The notes: generated from the letters alone by a model not told the origin. 64,000 nucleotides of DNA from Clostridiales bacterium (GCA_029265975.1 JAJUGN010000001.1:62001-126000); one strand, 5' to 3'. Counted from the stretch's first letter, positions 31,444 to 43,345 are shown. Program-made: numbers and translations.

Positions 31444-34400
31444 TCATTCGCAGGAGGACTCCGTCTCCACAAAATCCCTGTAAAGGCCGAGGCCGGAACC
31501 CGCCGGAATCAGCTTTCCTATTATGACGTTCTCCTTGAGTCCTATAAGGTGGTCGATTTTCCCCTTTATGGCGGCTTCGGTCAGCACCTTAGTTGTTTCC
31601 TGGAAGGAGGCGGCGGACAGGAAGGATTCCGTGGCCAGCGAAGCCTTTGTGATTCCCATAAGGAGCCTTGTGCAGGTAGCGGTTCTGAGCTCCGTTTCGC
31701 CTGCTGCTATCCTGTCGAGGATCTTCTGATTGGCGTCCTTGAACTCAAACACATCCACAGTAGCCCCGGAGAGAAGCTCCGTGTCTCCCGGATCCTCCAC
31801 TCTCACCTTTCTCATCATCTGACGGCATATGACCTCGATGTGCTTGTCGTTTATATCGACGCCCTGCTGGCGGTAGACTTTCTGGACCTCCTGAATGAGA
31901 TAGTTCTGCACGGCCTCCACGCCGCAGATGCGAAGCACGTCGTGCGGGTTGAGCGAACCGCTCGTAAGGAGCGTTCCCTTTTCAATATAGTCGCCGTCCG
32001 CCACCTTGATGCCGGAGTTAACGGGCGCTATGACGGATCTGACTTCTCCGTCCTGCTCGTTTATTACATTTATCGTGTATACGCTGTTCTTTTTGGTTTC
32101 CTCGATGGTGACGCGGCCGCTGATTTCCGAAATCTGGGCCATCTTTTTCGGCTTTCTGGCCTCGAAAAGCTCCTCGACTCTCGGAAGTCCCTGTGTAATG
32201 TCGTCTCCCGCGATGCCGCCCGAGTGGAAGGTACGCATGGTCAGCTGCGTTCCGGGCTCGCCTATCGACTGAGCCGCTATGACGCCCACAGCCTCGCCCG
32301 CGCTGACCGGCTCGCCGGTGGCAAGGTTGATGCCGTAGCATTTCGCGCAGACGCCGCGCCTCGCTTCGCAGGCAAGAACGGTTCGTATTTTTATTTTTTT
32401 GATTCCCGCCGCGGTTAGCGCAGCGGCATCCGAAAAGAGCAGCATATGGTCTCTGTCAAATATGATCTCGCCCGTTTCGGGATGGACTATGTCGTCCGCC
32501 GGGAATCTTCCGTGAATGGCGTCCGCGAAGCTCAGGATCACCTGGCCCTTTTCCATAATCTCCGAAACCTCGATGCCGTCATGCGTACCGCAGTCATGCT
32601 CCTTTATTATGACATCCTGCGAAACGTCCACCAGGCGGCGGGTAAGGTAACCCGAGTCGGCGGTACGAAGCGCCGTGTCCGCGAGGCCCTTTCGAGCGCC
32701 TCTGGAGGAGATGAAGTATTCAAGAACGGTGAGGCCTTCGCGGAAGTTTGCCTTGATCGGGATTTCTATCGTTTTTCCGGCCGTGTTTGCCATGAGTCCG
32801 CGCATACCCGCAAGCTGGCGTATCTGGTTCATGCTTCCGCGGGCTCCGGAGTTCGCCATCATAAAGATGGGGTTGAACTCATCCAAAGCGTTCTGAAGCG
32901 CGTTGGTAACGTCCTTCGTGGTGCGCTCCCACTCCTCGACGACCAGCCTGTAACGCTCGTCGTTGGTAATAAGCCCGCGCTTGTACTGCTTTTCAATGTT
33001 GAGGACCTTCTGCTCGGTTTCGTTTATTAGCATTTTCTTGGCTTCCGGAACCGTCATGTCGGAAATCGAGATCGTTATGGCTCCGAGCGTCGAGTATTTG
33101 AAGCCGAGAGCCTTGATGTTGTCGAGCACCTCGGTGCTCCGCGTGAAGCCGTGCTTTGAAATGCACTTGTTGACTATGTCTCCGAGCTGCTTCTTTCCGG
33201 TCTTGAAGTTTATCTCATAGTCCAGCATATGCTCGGGGTCGTTCCTGTCCACAAACCCCAGGTCCTGCGGGATCGGCTCGTTGAAGATTATGCGGCCGAC
33301 GGTCGTGCTTATCAGCTTTGTCACTACCTCGCCGTTAATCTCTTTCTGGACCCTGACCTTGATCGGGGCGTGGATTCCAACCGCCCCCTCGTCGTAAGCC
33401 ATGATGGCTTCGTTCGGAGATGAGAAGACCTTTCCGCTGCCGGGCTCCTCGCGCTCGTAGGTCAGATAATAGGCCCCCAGTATCATGTCCTGGGTCGGTA
33501 CTGTGACCGGCTTTCCGTCCTGGGGACGGAGAAGGTTGTTAGCCGACAGCATCAGTATCCTCGCTTCCGCCTGGGCTTCCGCTGAAAGAGGAACGTGAAC
33601 CGCCATCTGGTCTCCGTCGAAGTCTGCGTTATAGGCCGTGCAGACCAGCGGATGCAGCTTGAGAGCCCTGCCTTCGACCAGCACCGGCTCAAACGCCTGT
33701 ATGCCGAGCCTGTGAAGCGTCGGAGCGCGGTTCAACAGCACCGGATGCTCCTTGATTATAACGTCAAGCGCGTCCCATACCTCCGTCTTTCCCTTGTCGA
33801 CCATTTTTTTGGCGCTCTTTATATTATTCGCGACGCCGTCCTGAACAAGCTTCTTCATGACAAATGGCCTGAAAAGCTCGATAGCCATTTCCTTCGGCAG
33901 ACCGCACTGATAAAGCTTGAGCGTCGGCCCGACGACAATAACGCTTCGTCCGGAATAGTCCACGCGCTTTCCGAGCAGGTTCTGGCGGAAGCGTCCCTGC
34001 TTTCCCTTCAGCATATCGGAAAGCGATTTCAGGGCGCGGCTGTTTACGCCGGTTACCGCCCTGCCGCGCCTGCCGTTGTCGATAAGGGTATCGACGGCCT
34101 CCTGAAGCATTCTCTTCTCGTTCCTGACTATAATGTCGGGAGCGTTGAGCGCTATCAGCCTCTTCAAACGGTTATTCCTGTTTATTACCCTGCGGTAAAG
34201 GTCGTTTAGGTCGCTCGTAGCGAAGCGTCCGCCGTCCAGCTGCACCATGGGGCGTATCTCCGGCGGTATGACGGGAAGCACGTCTATGATCATCCATGTC
34301 GGCGAGTTGCCCGACATTCTGAACGCCTCCACCACCTCGAGACGCTTTACGAGCTTGGCTTTCTTCTGACCAGAAGCGTCCTTAAGCTCGGCGCGAAGCT

Positions 34401-34965
34401 CTTCGGAGAGCTTTTCGCAGTCGATATCGGCAAGCAGTTCCTTGACCGCCTCCGCGCCCATTCCCGCCTTAAAGTCGTCCTCATACTTTTCGCGCATGTC
34501 GCGGTATTCTTTTTCGGTCAGTATCTGATTTTTCATAAGGGGCGTGAACCCCGGGTCCGTAACTATATACGCCGCAAAGTAAAGAACTTTCTCAAGCACG
34601 CGCGGCGATATGTCGAGTATAAGACCCATTCTCGAGGGTATGCCCTTGAAATACCAGATATGTGAAACGGGCGCCGCGAGCTCTATATGGCCCATGCGCT
34701 CCCGGCGGACCTTTGACTTTGTCACCTCTACTCCGCAGCGGTCACATATCTTGCCCTTATAGCGGATTTTCTTGTACTTTCCGCAATGGCATTCCCAGTC
34801 CTTGGTCGGCCCGAATATCCTTTCGCAGAAAAGGCCGTCGCGCTCGGGCTTAAGCGTCCTGTAATTGATGGTCTCGGGCTTTTTAACCTCTCCGTATGAC
34901 CAGGCTCTTATCATTTCGGGAGATGCTATGCCGATCTGGATGGCTTCAAACGGTGTGTAACTCAT
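31444..34965 (-). CDS. rpoC: DNA-directed RNA polymerase subunit beta'
   Basis: Full-length; ...[17 protein letters not shown]... catalytic NADFDGD motif. Confidence 0.98.
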   Translation of the reverse strand: MSYTPFEAIQIGIASPEMIRAWSYGEVKKPETINYRTLKPERDGLFCERIFGPTKDWECHCGKYKKIRYKGKICDRCGVEVTKSKVRRERMGHIELAAPVSHIWYFKGIPSRMGLILDISPRVLEKVLYFAAYIVTDPGFTPLMKNQILTEKEYRDMREKYEDDFKAGMGAEAVKELLADIDCEKLSEELRAELKDASGQKKAKLVKRLEVVEAFRMSGNSPTWMIIDVLPVIPPEIRPMVQLDGGRFATSDLNDLYRRVINRNNRLKRLIALNAPDIIVRNEKRMLQEAVDTLIDNGRRGRAVTGVNSRALKSLSDMLKGKQGRFRQNLLGKRVDYSGRSVIVVGPTLKLYQCGLPKEMAIELFRPFVMKKLVQDGVANNIKSAKKMVDKGKTEVWDALDVIIKEHPVLLNRAPTLHRLGIQAFEPVLVEGRALKLHPLVCTAYNADFDGDQMAVHVPLSAEAQAEARILMLSANNLLRPQDGKPVTVPTQDMILGAYYLTYEREEPGSGKVFSSPNEAIMAYDEGAVGIHAPIKVRVQKEINGEVVTKLISTTVGRIIFNEPIPQDLGFVDRNDPEHMLDYEINFKTGKKQLGDIVNKCISKHGFTRSTEVLDNIKALGFKYSTLGAITISISDMTVPEAKKMLINETEQKVLNIEKQYKRGLITNDERYRLVVEEWERTTKDVTNALQNALDEFNPIFMMANSGARGSMNQIRQLAGMRGLMANTAGKTIEIPIKANFREGLTVLEYFISSRGARKGLADTALRTADSGYLTRRLVDVSQDVIIKEHDCGTHDGIEVSEIMEKGQVILSFADAIHGRFPADDIVHPETGEIIFDRDHMLLFSDAAALTAAGIKKIKIRTVLACEARRGVCAKCYGINLATGEPVSAGEAVGVIAAQSIGEPGTQLTMRTFHSGGIAGDDITQGLPRVEELFEARKPKKMAQISEISGRVTIEETKKNSVYTINVINEQDGEVRSVIAPVNSGIKVADGDYIEKGTLLTSGSLNPHDVLRICGVEAVQNYLIQEVQKVYRQQGVDINDKHIEVICRQMMRKVRVEDPGDTELLSGATVDVFEFKDANQKILDRIAAGETELRTATCTRLLMGITKASLATESFLSAASFQETTKVLTEAAIKGKIDHLIGLKENVIIGKLIPAGSGLGLYRDFVETESSCE

Positions 34966-34970
34966 ATCTA

Positions 34971-37900
34971 TTAATCCTCCTCATCCAGAATTTCGTCGTC
35001 TTCATCGAAATCGTCGTCCAGCAGGGTGCTGTCGTCTTCCTCGTATTCGTCGTAGTCTTCGGAATCGTCGAAACCGTCTATATCGGCGTCCTCTATCGTA
35101 TACCCGCCGAGCTCTATTTCGTCGTCGTCCGCCTGATACAGATTCTCGTCCTTTATGCCCGAATAATCGTCGTCGTCGTCCGCCTTAAGCTCTATTTCAA
35201 CGCCGTCGGCGTCAAGAACTCGGACGTCCAGGCAAAGCGACTGAAGCTCCTTGACAAGAACCTTGAAGGACTCCGGCACTCCCGGCTGCGGTATGTTGTT
35301 GCCCTTGACGATGGATTCATAGGTGCGAACGCGCCCCGTGACGTCGTCCGATTTTACGGTCAGTATCTCCTGAAGCGTATATGCGGCGCCGTAAGCCTCG
35401 AGAGCCCAGACTTCCATTTCTCCGAAGCGCTGTCCTCCGAACTGGGCCTTTCCGCCCAAAGGCTGCTGGGTCACCAGCGAGTACGGGCCGGTGCTCCTCG
35501 CGTGGATCTTGTCGTCGACAAGATGGTGGAGCTTGAGGAAGTAAACATAGCCCACGGTAACGGCGTTGTCGAAGGGCATTCCCGTTCTGCCGTCGTAAAG
35601 GACGCTCTTGCCGTCGCTCCTGAGCCCCGCCATTTTGAGCGTATCGCGTATTTCCAGCTCATTCGCGCCCGAGAATATGGGAGTCGCGACCTTCCAGCCG
35701 AGCGCCTGGGCGGCATAGCCCAGGTGGACCTCGAGAACCTGCCCTATATTCATACGCGAGGGAACGCCCAGAGGATTAAGCACTATGTCAAGCGGCGTGC
35801 CGTCGGGCATATACGGCATATCCTCTCTCGGCAGTATCCTCGAAACGACGCCCTTGTTGCCGTGCCGTCCGGCCATCTTGTCGCCTACCGAGATTTTTCT
35901 CTTCTGGGCTATATAGCAGCGCACGACCATGTTTACGCCGGGATTCATTTCGTCCCCGTTTTTGCGCGTGAATACTTTAACGTCGACGACTATCCCGCTT
36001 TCGCCGTGCGGCACCTTCAGCGACGTGTCTCTTACTTCTCTTGCCTTTTCTCCGAAAATCGCGCGGAGCAGCCTTTCCTCGGCGGTAAGGTCCGTCTCGC
36101 CCTTGGGCGTGACCTTTCCGACAAGTATATCGCCTGCGTGCACCTCCGCGCCGACGCAGATTATTCCGCGCTCGTCGAGATACCTGAGCGCGTCCTCGCC
36201 CACGCCGGGAATGTCCCTTGTGATCTCCTCCGGCCCGAGCTTTGTGTCTCTCGCGTCTATTTCATGCTCCTCTATGTGAATGGATGTGAACACGTCGTCG
36301 TGCACCAGCCGCTCGTTTATAAGGATCGCGTCCTCGTAGTTGTAGCCTTCCCAGGTCATGAAGCCTACCAGAACGTTTCTTCCGAGCGAAAGCTCGCCCT
36401 GGCATGTGGACGTGCCGTCGGCCAGAACCGTATCCGCGGTAACGCGCTCCCCGACTTTGACTATCGGCCTCTGATTTATGCAGGTGCCCTGGTTGCTCCT
36501 GGCAAACTTTGTGAGCCTGTAATCCCTCACCCTGCCGTCGTCATACTTTACTCTTATGCTTGTTGAATCGAGCTTGACGACGGTTCCGTCGCCCTCCGCC
36601 ATTATTACGACGCCTGAATCCACAGCGCACTTGTGCTCGATGCCCGTGGCGACTATGGGCGCTTCGGTGACGAGCAGCGGCACGGCCTGGCGCTGCATGT
36701 TCGCGCCCATCAGGGCGCGGTTGGCGTCGTCGTTTTCAAGGAACGGTATCATCGCGGTGGCGATGGACACCATCATTCTCGGGGAAATATCGACAAAATC
36801 GACAAGCTCCTTGTCAACCTCTATTATTTCGTCCTTGTGCCTGCAGGTTATGCGCTTATTCAGGAGGACGCCGTTTTCGTCGGTCGGCTCGGTAGCCTGC
36901 GCCACTATATACTGGTCTTCCTGGTCCGCGGTAAGATAGCACACCTCGTCGGTAACGCGCCCCTCCTTTTTATCCACTCTGCGGTAGGGAGTGACAAGGA
37001 AGCCGTACTCGTTTACTCTGGCATAGCTCGCGAGATAGGATATAAGCCCGATGTTCGGTCCTTCGGGCGTTTCTATGGGGCACATTCTTCCGTAATGGCT
37101 GTAATGCACGTCGCGGACGTCAAAGTTCGCTCGTTCCCTCGAAAGTCCGCCGGGACCGAGGGCCGACATTCTGCGCTTGTGGGTAAGCTCGGCAAGCGGA
37201 TTTGTCTGGTCCATGAACTGGCTGAGGGGCGAGGAGCCAAAAAATTCCTTTATCGCCGCCGTAACGGGCCTTATGTTTATGAGCGACTGCGGCGTGACTA
37301 TGTCAAGGTCCTGAAGAGTCATGCGCTCCCTTATGACGCGTTCCATGCGCGAAAAGCCCACCCTGAACTGATTCTGCAGAAGCTCTCCGACGCTTCTCAT
37401 GCGGCGGTTTCCGAGGTGGTCTATGTCGTCCTCCTCGCCTATGTTGTGCGCGATGCAGTTCAGGTAGTTTATGGAGGCGAAAACGTCGTCGGGTATTATA
37501 TGCTTCGGTATCAGCTCGTCAATATTATCGAGCACGGCGGCGCGCAGAGCGTCGCCCTCGTATTTTTCCATAAGGTCGCGGAGTATTATGAACCTGACCT
37601 TTTCCTTTATCCCGAGCTCGGCGGGGTCAAAATCAACGAAATCGGACATGTCTACCATGCCGTTTGAAAATACTTTTACAGGCTTGCCTTCGGAAAGAAG
37701 AGTAAGCTCGACAACGCCCCTCCGCTCGATCAGATCGGCCTTCTCATCGCTTAAAACCTCTCCGCTCTCGGCCAGTATCTCGCCGGTAATGGGGTCAGCC
37801 ACCGGGAAGGCAAGCTTATGATTCGCTATTCGCCTTGCGAGGGCGAGCTTCTTGTTGAACTTGTAGCGGCCGACCGCGGAAATGTCGTATCTGCGAGGCG

Positions 37901-38735
37901 CGAAGAAGAGGCTGTCCAAAAGCGCCTCCGCGCTGTCAACCGTCGGGGGGTCGCCCGGACGCAGGCGTCTGTATATTTCGATAAGCGCCTCTTCCCTGTT
38001 TCGGCAGGTGTCCTTATCAAAGGTCGCAGCCATGCGCTCGTCGTCTCCGAATATCTCTTTTATCTGTTCGTTGGTGACGGCGCCGCCGATAGCCGAGGGC
38101 ATGGAGAGCCAGGAATACGGCTTGTCTGGCTTGGGCGCACCCATAGCCTTTATAAGCCAGGAAACCGGCAGCTTGCGGTTTTTGTCTATGCGGACGTAAA
38201 ATACGTCGGAAAGGTCTGTTTCGTACTCAAGCCAGGCGCCTCGGTACGGGATGATGGTCGCGCTGTAAACGGTCGCGGCTATCTTGTCCTTGCGTTTTTC
38301 AAAGTAAACCCCGGGGCTCCTGATGATTTGGGAAACGATTACGCGCTCGGCGCCGTTTATGATAAAGGTTCCGCCCGCAGTCATAAGCGGGAGGTCGCCC
38401 ATAAATATTTCCTGTTCCTTGATTTCCTCGGTTTCCTTGTTCCTCAGGCGTACGCTGACCTTGAGCGGCGCGGCATAGGTCGCGTCTCTGGCCTTGCATT
38501 CCTCCTCCGTGTATTTCGGCTTTTCATTCATCGAATAATCGATAAACGAAAGCTCAAGATTGCCGGAATAGTCCGAAATGGAAGCGACATCCTTAAAGAC
38601 TTCCCTCAGACCCGTTTCAAGGAACCAGTTGTACGAGCTTTTCTGGATCTCCAAAAGATTCGGCATATCCTGAATCTCGTCGATCTTGGCAAAGCTCTTG
38701 CGCATCGTTTTGCCGTAGTAGACGTCCTTGACCAT
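34971..38735 (-). CDS. rpoB: DNA-directed RNA polymerase subunit beta
   Basis: [61 protein letters not shown]; start set at ATG 38735 ([21 protein letters not shown]) rather than the 1310-aa ORF start. Confidence 0.97.
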   Translation of the reverse strand: MVKDVYYGKTMRKSFAKIDEIQDMPNLLEIQKSSYNWFLETGLREVFKDVASISDYSGNLELSFIDYSMNEKPKYTEEECKARDATYAAPLKVSVRLRNKETEEIKEQEIFMGDLPLMTAGGTFIINGAERVIVSQIIRSPGVYFEKRKDKIAATVYSATIIPYRGAWLEYETDLSDVFYVRIDKNRKLPVSWLIKAMGAPKPDKPYSWLSMPSAIGGAVTNEQIKEIFGDDERMAATFDKDTCRNREEALIEIYRRLRPGDPPTVDSAEALLDSLFFAPRRYDISAVGRYKFNKKLALARRIANHKLAFPVADPITGEILAESGEVLSDEKADLIERRGVVELTLLSEGKPVKVFSNGMVDMSDFVDFDPAELGIKEKVRFIILRDLMEKYEGDALRAAVLDNIDELIPKHIIPDDVFASINYLNCIAHNIGEEDDIDHLGNRRMRSVGELLQNQFRVGFSRMERVIRERMTLQDLDIVTPQSLINIRPVTAAIKEFFGSSPLSQFMDQTNPLAELTHKRRMSALGPGGLSRERANFDVRDVHYSHYGRMCPIETPEGPNIGLISYLASYARVNEYGFLVTPYRRVDKKEGRVTDEVCYLTADQEDQYIVAQATEPTDENGVLLNKRITCRHKDEIIEVDKELVDFVDISPRMMVSIATAMIPFLENDDANRALMGANMQRQAVPLLVTEAPIVATGIEHKCAVDSGVVIMAEGDGTVVKLDSTSIRVKYDDGRVRDYRLTKFARSNQGTCINQRPIVKVGERVTADTVLADGTSTCQGELSLGRNVLVGFMTWEGYNYEDAILINERLVHDDVFTSIHIEEHEIDARDTKLGPEEITRDIPGVGEDALRYLDERGIICVGAEVHAGDILVGKVTPKGETDLTAEERLLRAIFGEKAREVRDTSLKVPHGESGIVVDVKVFTRKNGDEMNPGVNMVVRCYIAQKRKISVGDKMAGRHGNKGVVSRILPREDMPYMPDGTPLDIVLNPLGVPSRMNIGQVLEVHLGYAAQALGWKVATPIFSGANELEIRDTLKMAGLRSDGKSVLYDGRTGMPFDNAVTVGYVYFLKLHHLVDDKIHARSTGPYSLVTQQPLGGKAQFGGQRFGEMEVWALEAYGAAYTLQEILTVKSDDVTGRVRTYESIVKGNNIPQPGVPESFKVLVKELQSLCLDVRVLDADGVEIELKADDDDDYSGIKDENLYQADDDEIELGGYTIEDADIDGFDDSEDYDEYEEDDSTLLDDDFDEDDEILDEED

Positions 38736-38918
38736 CAGGGCTTTCACTCCTTGTACATTAGTTTTTGGCACGCGGTATAAAAACTGCACGCACGGGCAAG
38801 TTGTTACTAATTCTGCAACCGCTGTTGCTTTTTTCGAAAAAAGTGCTAGAATAGCGTTAGAGATATAGAGTAGGCGGGCTGTGTGGATTGGTACATATAG
38901 CAAGTCATTATATCAGGC

Positions 38919-38947
38919 TTGGTTTATTATGTCAAGCTTTTTATACT
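38919..38947 (+). promoter_or_regulatory. Candidate sigma-A promoter for the GT-C gene
   Basis: TTGGTT (38919-38924), 17-nt spacer, TATACT (38942-38947). Confidence 0.6.
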
Positions 38948-39047
38948 TGTTTTTGTCTTTTTGTTTGTTTTAGCGGCGAAGCTTTATGTTTCGCCGTTAT
39001 TTATTTGCAGAGATTTTTATCGCAGGTCTTTTACGGAGGTGCTCGCA

Positions 39048-40262
39048 TTGGCGTTTATCATACTGTTCATATTGCTTGCCGTGGCGTCGGCGGCCTTCCT
39101 GCTTTGGCGCGAGCGGCTGCTTCGTAACATATACGAGCTTTCCATATGCATAATACTGCTAACCTTGCTTATGGACTTAAGGCTTTATTTTCTGCCGTAT
39201 GCCACGCTGGACTACAAGGATTTCCTCCAGAAATGGATCGATTTTTTCCGTGTCGCCGGCGGCTTCAAGGGGCTCAGATACTCCATAGGAAATTACAATG
39301 TCCCTTATCTGTATTTCCTCGCCCTGTTCTCGTATTTCCCTCTGTACGATCTTTACTTAATAAAGCTCCTCTCCGTAGCTTTCGACATTGTCCTGGCGTT
39401 TTCGGGACTCAAGCTGGTTTCCGTTTTCACGGAGAACCGCCTGAAAAGGCTCGCCGTCTTTTTTCTTATACTCGTTCTCCCGACGGTGGTGCTCAACGGT
39501 TCATGCTGGGCGCAGTGCGATTCTATATACGCCTCCTTCGCCCTGCTCGGCTTATACTTCATGCTGAAAAACAAGCCTGTCCTGTCGGTGGTGATGCTGG
39601 CGCTTTCATTCGGTTTCAAGCTTCAGGCAGTCTTCATCATGCCTGTGTATTTAAGCTTTCTTATTGCAAGGAGAATGAAAGTACGGCATCTGCTGGCTTT
39701 CCCGCTGACATATGCGGCTCTCGTTCTTCCCTCCGTAATTGCGGGCCGCCCCTTTTGGGACACCGTCACGCTCTATTTCAATCAGGTGGACACCGTTGGC
39801 GACGGCCTCAACTACAACGCCCCGACAATATTTTCGTTTTTTGATATTGACAAGTCGGTCCTCGCGGCAAGGCTCGGCATAGCCGCGGCTTTTATCTTCA
39901 TTATTATAGTTTATGTCGCGGTTTACAGAAGTCGGGCAAACATTACGGACGAGGTCCTCTTTTCCCTTTCGCTTATTTTTTCGGTAGCCGTTCCCTTCTT
40001 TCTGCCGCACATGCACGACCGCTATTTTTTCATTGCCGACATTTTATCCCTCTGCTACGCCGTGCTGCGCTCAAGACGATATCCTGTCGCGATTCTGGTT
40101 TCCTTCGCATCTCTTCTGGGCTACTATGCCTATCTTATGAAGCGCTACCTTCTCACCATGAATTTCGGCGCCGTCGCCCTCGTTATAGTGCTTTTCTGCC
40201 TTTTGTACGACCTGAACCGCATGCTTAACGGCGATTCGCAAATGACTGGCAACGCTCGCTAG
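39048..40262 (+). CDS. Polytopic GT-C / Gpi18-like mannosyltransferase family membrane protein
   Basis: Many TM helices; DYKDFLQKWIDFFR acidic motif in first loop; NGSCWAQCDSIYASFALLGLYFMLKNKPVLSVVMLALSFGFKLQAVFIMPVYL typical of GPI-MT-like GT-C enzymes. TTG start at 39048 preceded by GGAGG; the ORF-track start at 38919 coincides with a -35 element. Confidence 0.72.
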   Translation: MAFIILFILLAVASAAFLLWRERLLRNIYELSICIILLTLLMDLRLYFLPYATLDYKDFLQKWIDFFRVAGGFKGLRYSIGNYNVPYLYFLALFSYFPLYDLYLIKLLSVAFDIVLAFSGLKLVSVFTENRLKRLAVFFLILVLPTVVLNGSCWAQCDSIYASFALLGLYFMLKNKPVLSVVMLALSFGFKLQAVFIMPVYLSFLIARRMKVRHLLAFPLTYAALVLPSVIAGRPFWDTVTLYFNQVDTVGDGLNYNAPTIFSFFDIDKSVLAARLGIAAAFIFIIIVYVAVYRSRANITDEVLFSLSLIFSVAVPFFLPHMHDRYFFIADILSLCYAVLRSRRYPVAILVSFASLLGYYAYLMKRYLLTMNFGAVALVIVLFCLLYDLNRMLNGDSQMTGNAR

Positions 40263-40314
40263 AACGAAAAACGCTTTTCCAGGACGGATTCCCTTTGAAA
40301 TGCGCTTTTTTCGT

Positions 40315-40343
40315 TTGACTTTCTCCGGATTATATGTTATATT
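40315..40343 (+). promoter_or_regulatory. Candidate sigma-A promoter for the riboswitch/P-type ATPase transcript
   Basis: TTGACT (40315-40320), 17-nt spacer, TATATT (40338-40343). Confidence 0.7.
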
Positions 40344-40360
40344 TCCCATATAATTTAATA

Positions 40361-40450
40361 CTCATGAGGGAGTAGTTGGCACAAAAAAGTGCGGCAAGTC
40401 AACATCCTGGCTGATTACAGTCTGGCTTGTCTTAAATAACGAGACTCATG
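40361..40450 (+). ncRNA. yybP-ykoY (manganese) riboswitch aptamer
   Basis: P1 CATGAG (40363-40368)/CTCATG (40445-40450); GGGAGTAG and AACGAGAC loop motifs and internal GTCAACAT, as in the yybP-ykoY consensus; located upstream of a P-type cation ATPase. Confidence 0.85.
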
Positions 40451-40492
40451 TATAACTGTGCCGGCTATACATGAGCTTCCCATCGGTTTACG

Positions 40493-40533
40493 CCCGGGTA
40501 TGGCTTTGACAGTTATACCCGGGTTTGTTATTT
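40493..40533 (+). terminator. Riboswitch expression-platform terminator
   Basis: CCCGGGTAT (40493-40501) pairs with ATACCCGGG (40515-40523) followed by TTTGTTATTT. Confidence 0.7.
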
Positions 40534-40639
40534 GGGAGGAATGCGGGATGTGATTGCTGCAAGACGGCGATCGAAATTATATAAACACCGATATTAAACA
40601 TAATATTGTTATATTTGAAAGAGAAAAGAGGTAGTATCT

Positions 40640-43345
40640 TTGACTGAACAATGGTATCTTCATACGGCTGAGGATGTCTGCAGGGAGCTGCAAACAGACC
40701 TTGCCGCCGGCCTGAGTCCGGCAGAAGCTAAGCAAAGGCTTGAGAGATACGGGCACAACGAGCTTGCTCAAAAGAAGGGCCCCGGAATACTCTCCATGCT
40801 TCTGGACCAGCTGAAGGATTACATGGTCATAATACTTATTATCGCAAGCATAGTGTCCATCCTCGTCGGCGAGGTCACCGACTCAATAGTGATTATCGGA
40901 ATAGTCATTCTAAATTCCTGTCTCGGAGTATTCCAGGAATACCGTGCGGGGAAAGCTCTTGAGGCTCTGAAAAAAATGTCCGCTCCCAACGCCAAGGTAA
41001 TACGCGGCGGGGAGCAGCTGTCCATACCGGCTTCCGAGCTGGTGCCCGGCGACCTCGTTACTCTCGATACCGGAGACTACATCCCGGCCGACCTGAGGCT
41101 CATAAGCACGGTTAACCTTAAGGTTGAGGAGGCGGCGCTAACCGGAGAATCCGTCCCCGTTGAAAAGCATGCGGAAATCACGCTTAACGGCGAGGTAGGT
41201 CTCGGCGACAGGAAAAACTGCGGCTTTATGAGCACTATCGTGACATACGGCAGAGGCGCCGGAATCGTAACCTCGACCGGAATGAACACCGTGATAGGTA
41301 AGATCGCCGAGATGATACAGGAGGAGGATAAGGAGGAAACTCCCCTGCAGAAAAAGCTCGCCGAGATGGGCAAATTTCTCGGCACCGCCTGCCTTATAAT
41401 CTGCGGGCTGGTCTTTGTTCTGGGCCTTTTCAGGGGCGAGCCCCTGCTTGAAATGTTCATGACCGCCGTTAGCCTTGCGGTAGCCGCCATACCCGAGGGG
41501 CTCCCCGCCGTGGTGACCATAGTTCTGGCCCTCGGGATGCAGAGGATGGTAAAGCACAATTCCATCATGAAAAAGCTGCACGCAGTCGAGACACTCGGAA
41601 GCACGACCGTAATATGCTCCGACAAGACCGGCACCCTCACGCAGAACCAGATGACGATAGTCAAGATGTACGTTCCCGGAACCGAAATGGACGTCTTGGG
41701 CGAAGGCTACAATCCGGCTGGCTGGATCAGCATTGACGGCCACAAAATCGACGTCGCGGACGAGCCCGCCGTAAGGCGTCTTCTGGAGATACAGGCCCTT
41801 TGCAACGACGCCAGGCTGGAGCAGCGCTCCGAAAACGGAGAAAACTACTGGGGCATAATCGGCGATCCGACCGAGGGCGCCATGATCGTCGCCGCGGCGA
41901 AGGCTGGTATCGACCGGCTGAAAATGAACGAACTGCACCCGCGCCTTCAGGAAATCCCCTTTGATTCGAAGCGAAAGCTCATGACTACCTTCCACAAGGG
42001 AAGCGGGGACAAGTTTTATTCTTTCACCAAGGGCGCGCCCGACATACTCGTGGAACGCTGCGACCGTATCATGAGAAGAGACGGCAGTATCGAACCCATA
42101 ACTTCCGAGGACGTGAAGGCAATACTCGACGAAAACAAAAAGCTCGCCTCCATGGCCTACCGCGTGCTTGCAATGTCCTTCCGGGAGGTCGGCAGCGTGC
42201 CGGAGCATCCTGATTCCGAAAGCGACGAGCAGGCGATGGTATTCTGCGGGCTTGTCGGAATGATCGACCCCCCGCGCCTTGAGGCCGCGGAGGCCATAAA
42301 AATCTGCAAATCGGCAGGCATACGCGTCGTAATGATAACCGGCGATTACCGCGAGACAGCGGCGGCAATAGCGAAACAGCTCGGCATAATCGAATCGGAC
42401 GATCAGGTTCTTGCCGGCGCCGATCTCAGCCGGATGAGCGAAAGCGAGATAGCCGAGGCAGCAAAAAACGTCAACGTCTACGCCCGCGTTTCACCGGAGC
42501 ATAAGGTGGCCATCGTGCAGGCCATAAAGGCCAACGGAAACATCGCGGCCATGACGGGAGACGGGGTAAACGACGCCCCCGCCCTTAAGCGCGCCGACAT
42601 AGGCATAGCGATGGGCATAACGGGAACGGACGTCACCAAAGAAACGGCCGACATGATACTGACCGACGACAACTTCTCGAGCATCGTCAAGGCGGTCGAG
42701 GAGGGTCGCGTGATATACAGCAACATAAGAAAGTTCGTATTCTTCCTGATGTCCTGCAACGTCGGCGAGATACTCGTCATATTCCTCTCAATGATCCTCA
42801 ACTGGCCCATCCCGCTTCTCCCCATCCATCTTTTATGGGTCAACCTTCTGACGGACGCGCTGCCTGCGCTGGCTCTCGGCACCGAGAAAAAAGAACCCGG
42901 ACTGATGAAGGAAAAGCCCCGAGATCCCAACGAATCGATCATAAACAAGCCCATGCTCATCAACATCGCGGTCCAGAGCGTAGCGATGACCGCCGCCGTA
43001 CTTGCCGCCTTCTATTTCGGGTGGACGAAATACGGCATCGACACGGGCCGCACATACGCTTTGGTGGCTCTTATAATGAGCGAGCTTTTCAGGGCCTACA
43101 CCGCGCGTTCCGAGAAGTTCTCCGTTTTCAGAATCGGGCTATTCAGCAACCGCAACATGAATATCGCCGCCCTGGTTTCCTTTGCCCTGCTGGTAATGAT
43201 CATAATAGTCCCGGGTCTTCGCTCCATATTCAACGTCACGCCTTTCGCCTGGTACGACTGGGACTTTGTAATACTCGTAGCGCTGATACCCTTTGTTTTC
43301 GGAGAGCTGACAAAACTGGTAAAAAGAGCTTTCAACAAGTCTTAG
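40640..43345 (+). CDS. P-type IIA cation-transporting ATPase (Ca2+/Mn2+ type)
   Basis: DKTGTLTQNQM, PEGLPAVVTIVLALGMQRM, MTGDGVNDAPALKRADIGIAMG, WVNLLTDALPALALG; TTG start after AAGAGG. Confidence 0.93.
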   Translation: MTEQWYLHTAEDVCRELQTDLAAGLSPAEAKQRLERYGHNELAQKKGPGILSMLLDQLKDYMVIILIIASIVSILVGEVTDSIVIIGIVILNSCLGVFQEYRAGKALEALKKMSAPNAKVIRGGEQLSIPASELVPGDLVTLDTGDYIPADLRLISTVNLKVEEAALTGESVPVEKHAEITLNGEVGLGDRKNCGFMSTIVTYGRGAGIVTSTGMNTVIGKIAEMIQEEDKEETPLQKKLAEMGKFLGTACLIICGLVFVLGLFRGEPLLEMFMTAVSLAVAAIPEGLPAVVTIVLALGMQRMVKHNSIMKKLHAVETLGSTTVICSDKTGTLTQNQMTIVKMYVPGTEMDVLGEGYNPAGWISIDGHKIDVADEPAVRRLLEIQALCNDARLEQRSENGENYWGIIGDPTEGAMIVAAAKAGIDRLKMNELHPRLQEIPFDSKRKLMTTFHKGSGDKFYSFTKGAPDILVERCDRIMRRDGSIEPITSEDVKAILDENKKLASMAYRVLAMSFREVGSVPEHPDSESDEQAMVFCGLVGMIDPPRLEAAEAIKICKSAGIRVVMITGDYRETAAAIAKQLGIIESDDQVLAGADLSRMSESEIAEAAKNVNVYARVSPEHKVAIVQAIKANGNIAAMTGDGVNDAPALKRADIGIAMGITGTDVTKETADMILTDDNFSSIVKAVEEGRVIYSNIRKFVFFLMSCNVGEILVIFLSMILNWPIPLLPIHLLWVNLLTDALPALALGTEKKEPGLMKEKPRDPNESIINKPMLINIAVQSVAMTAAVLAAFYFGWTKYGIDTGRTYALVALIMSELFRAYTARSEKFSVFRIGLFSNRNMNIAALVSFALLVMIIIVPGLRSIFNVTPFAWYDWDFVILVALIPFVFGELTKLVKRAFNKS

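Noticed and set aside
37110-37260. Possible rifampicin-resistance substitutions in the RpoB cluster (QTNPLAE versus E. coli QNNPLSE)
   Set aside because: The same residues are normal in Gram-positive RpoB (B. subtilis-like [19 protein letters not shown]); not evidence of resistance
34896-38780. Long plus-strand ORFs (34896-36566, 36633-37667, 37818-38780) opposite rpoB
   Set aside because: Antisense frames created by the codon bias of rpoB; no recognisable motifs
38736-38903. 56-residue N-terminal extension on RpoB in the ORF track
   Set aside because: Conserved RpoB N-terminus begins at the internal ATG (38735); the extension is upstream untranslated sequence read in frame
41077-42208. Minus-strand ORFs opposite the P-type ATPase
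   Set aside because: Shadow ORFs; the ATPase frame has all P-type signature motifs
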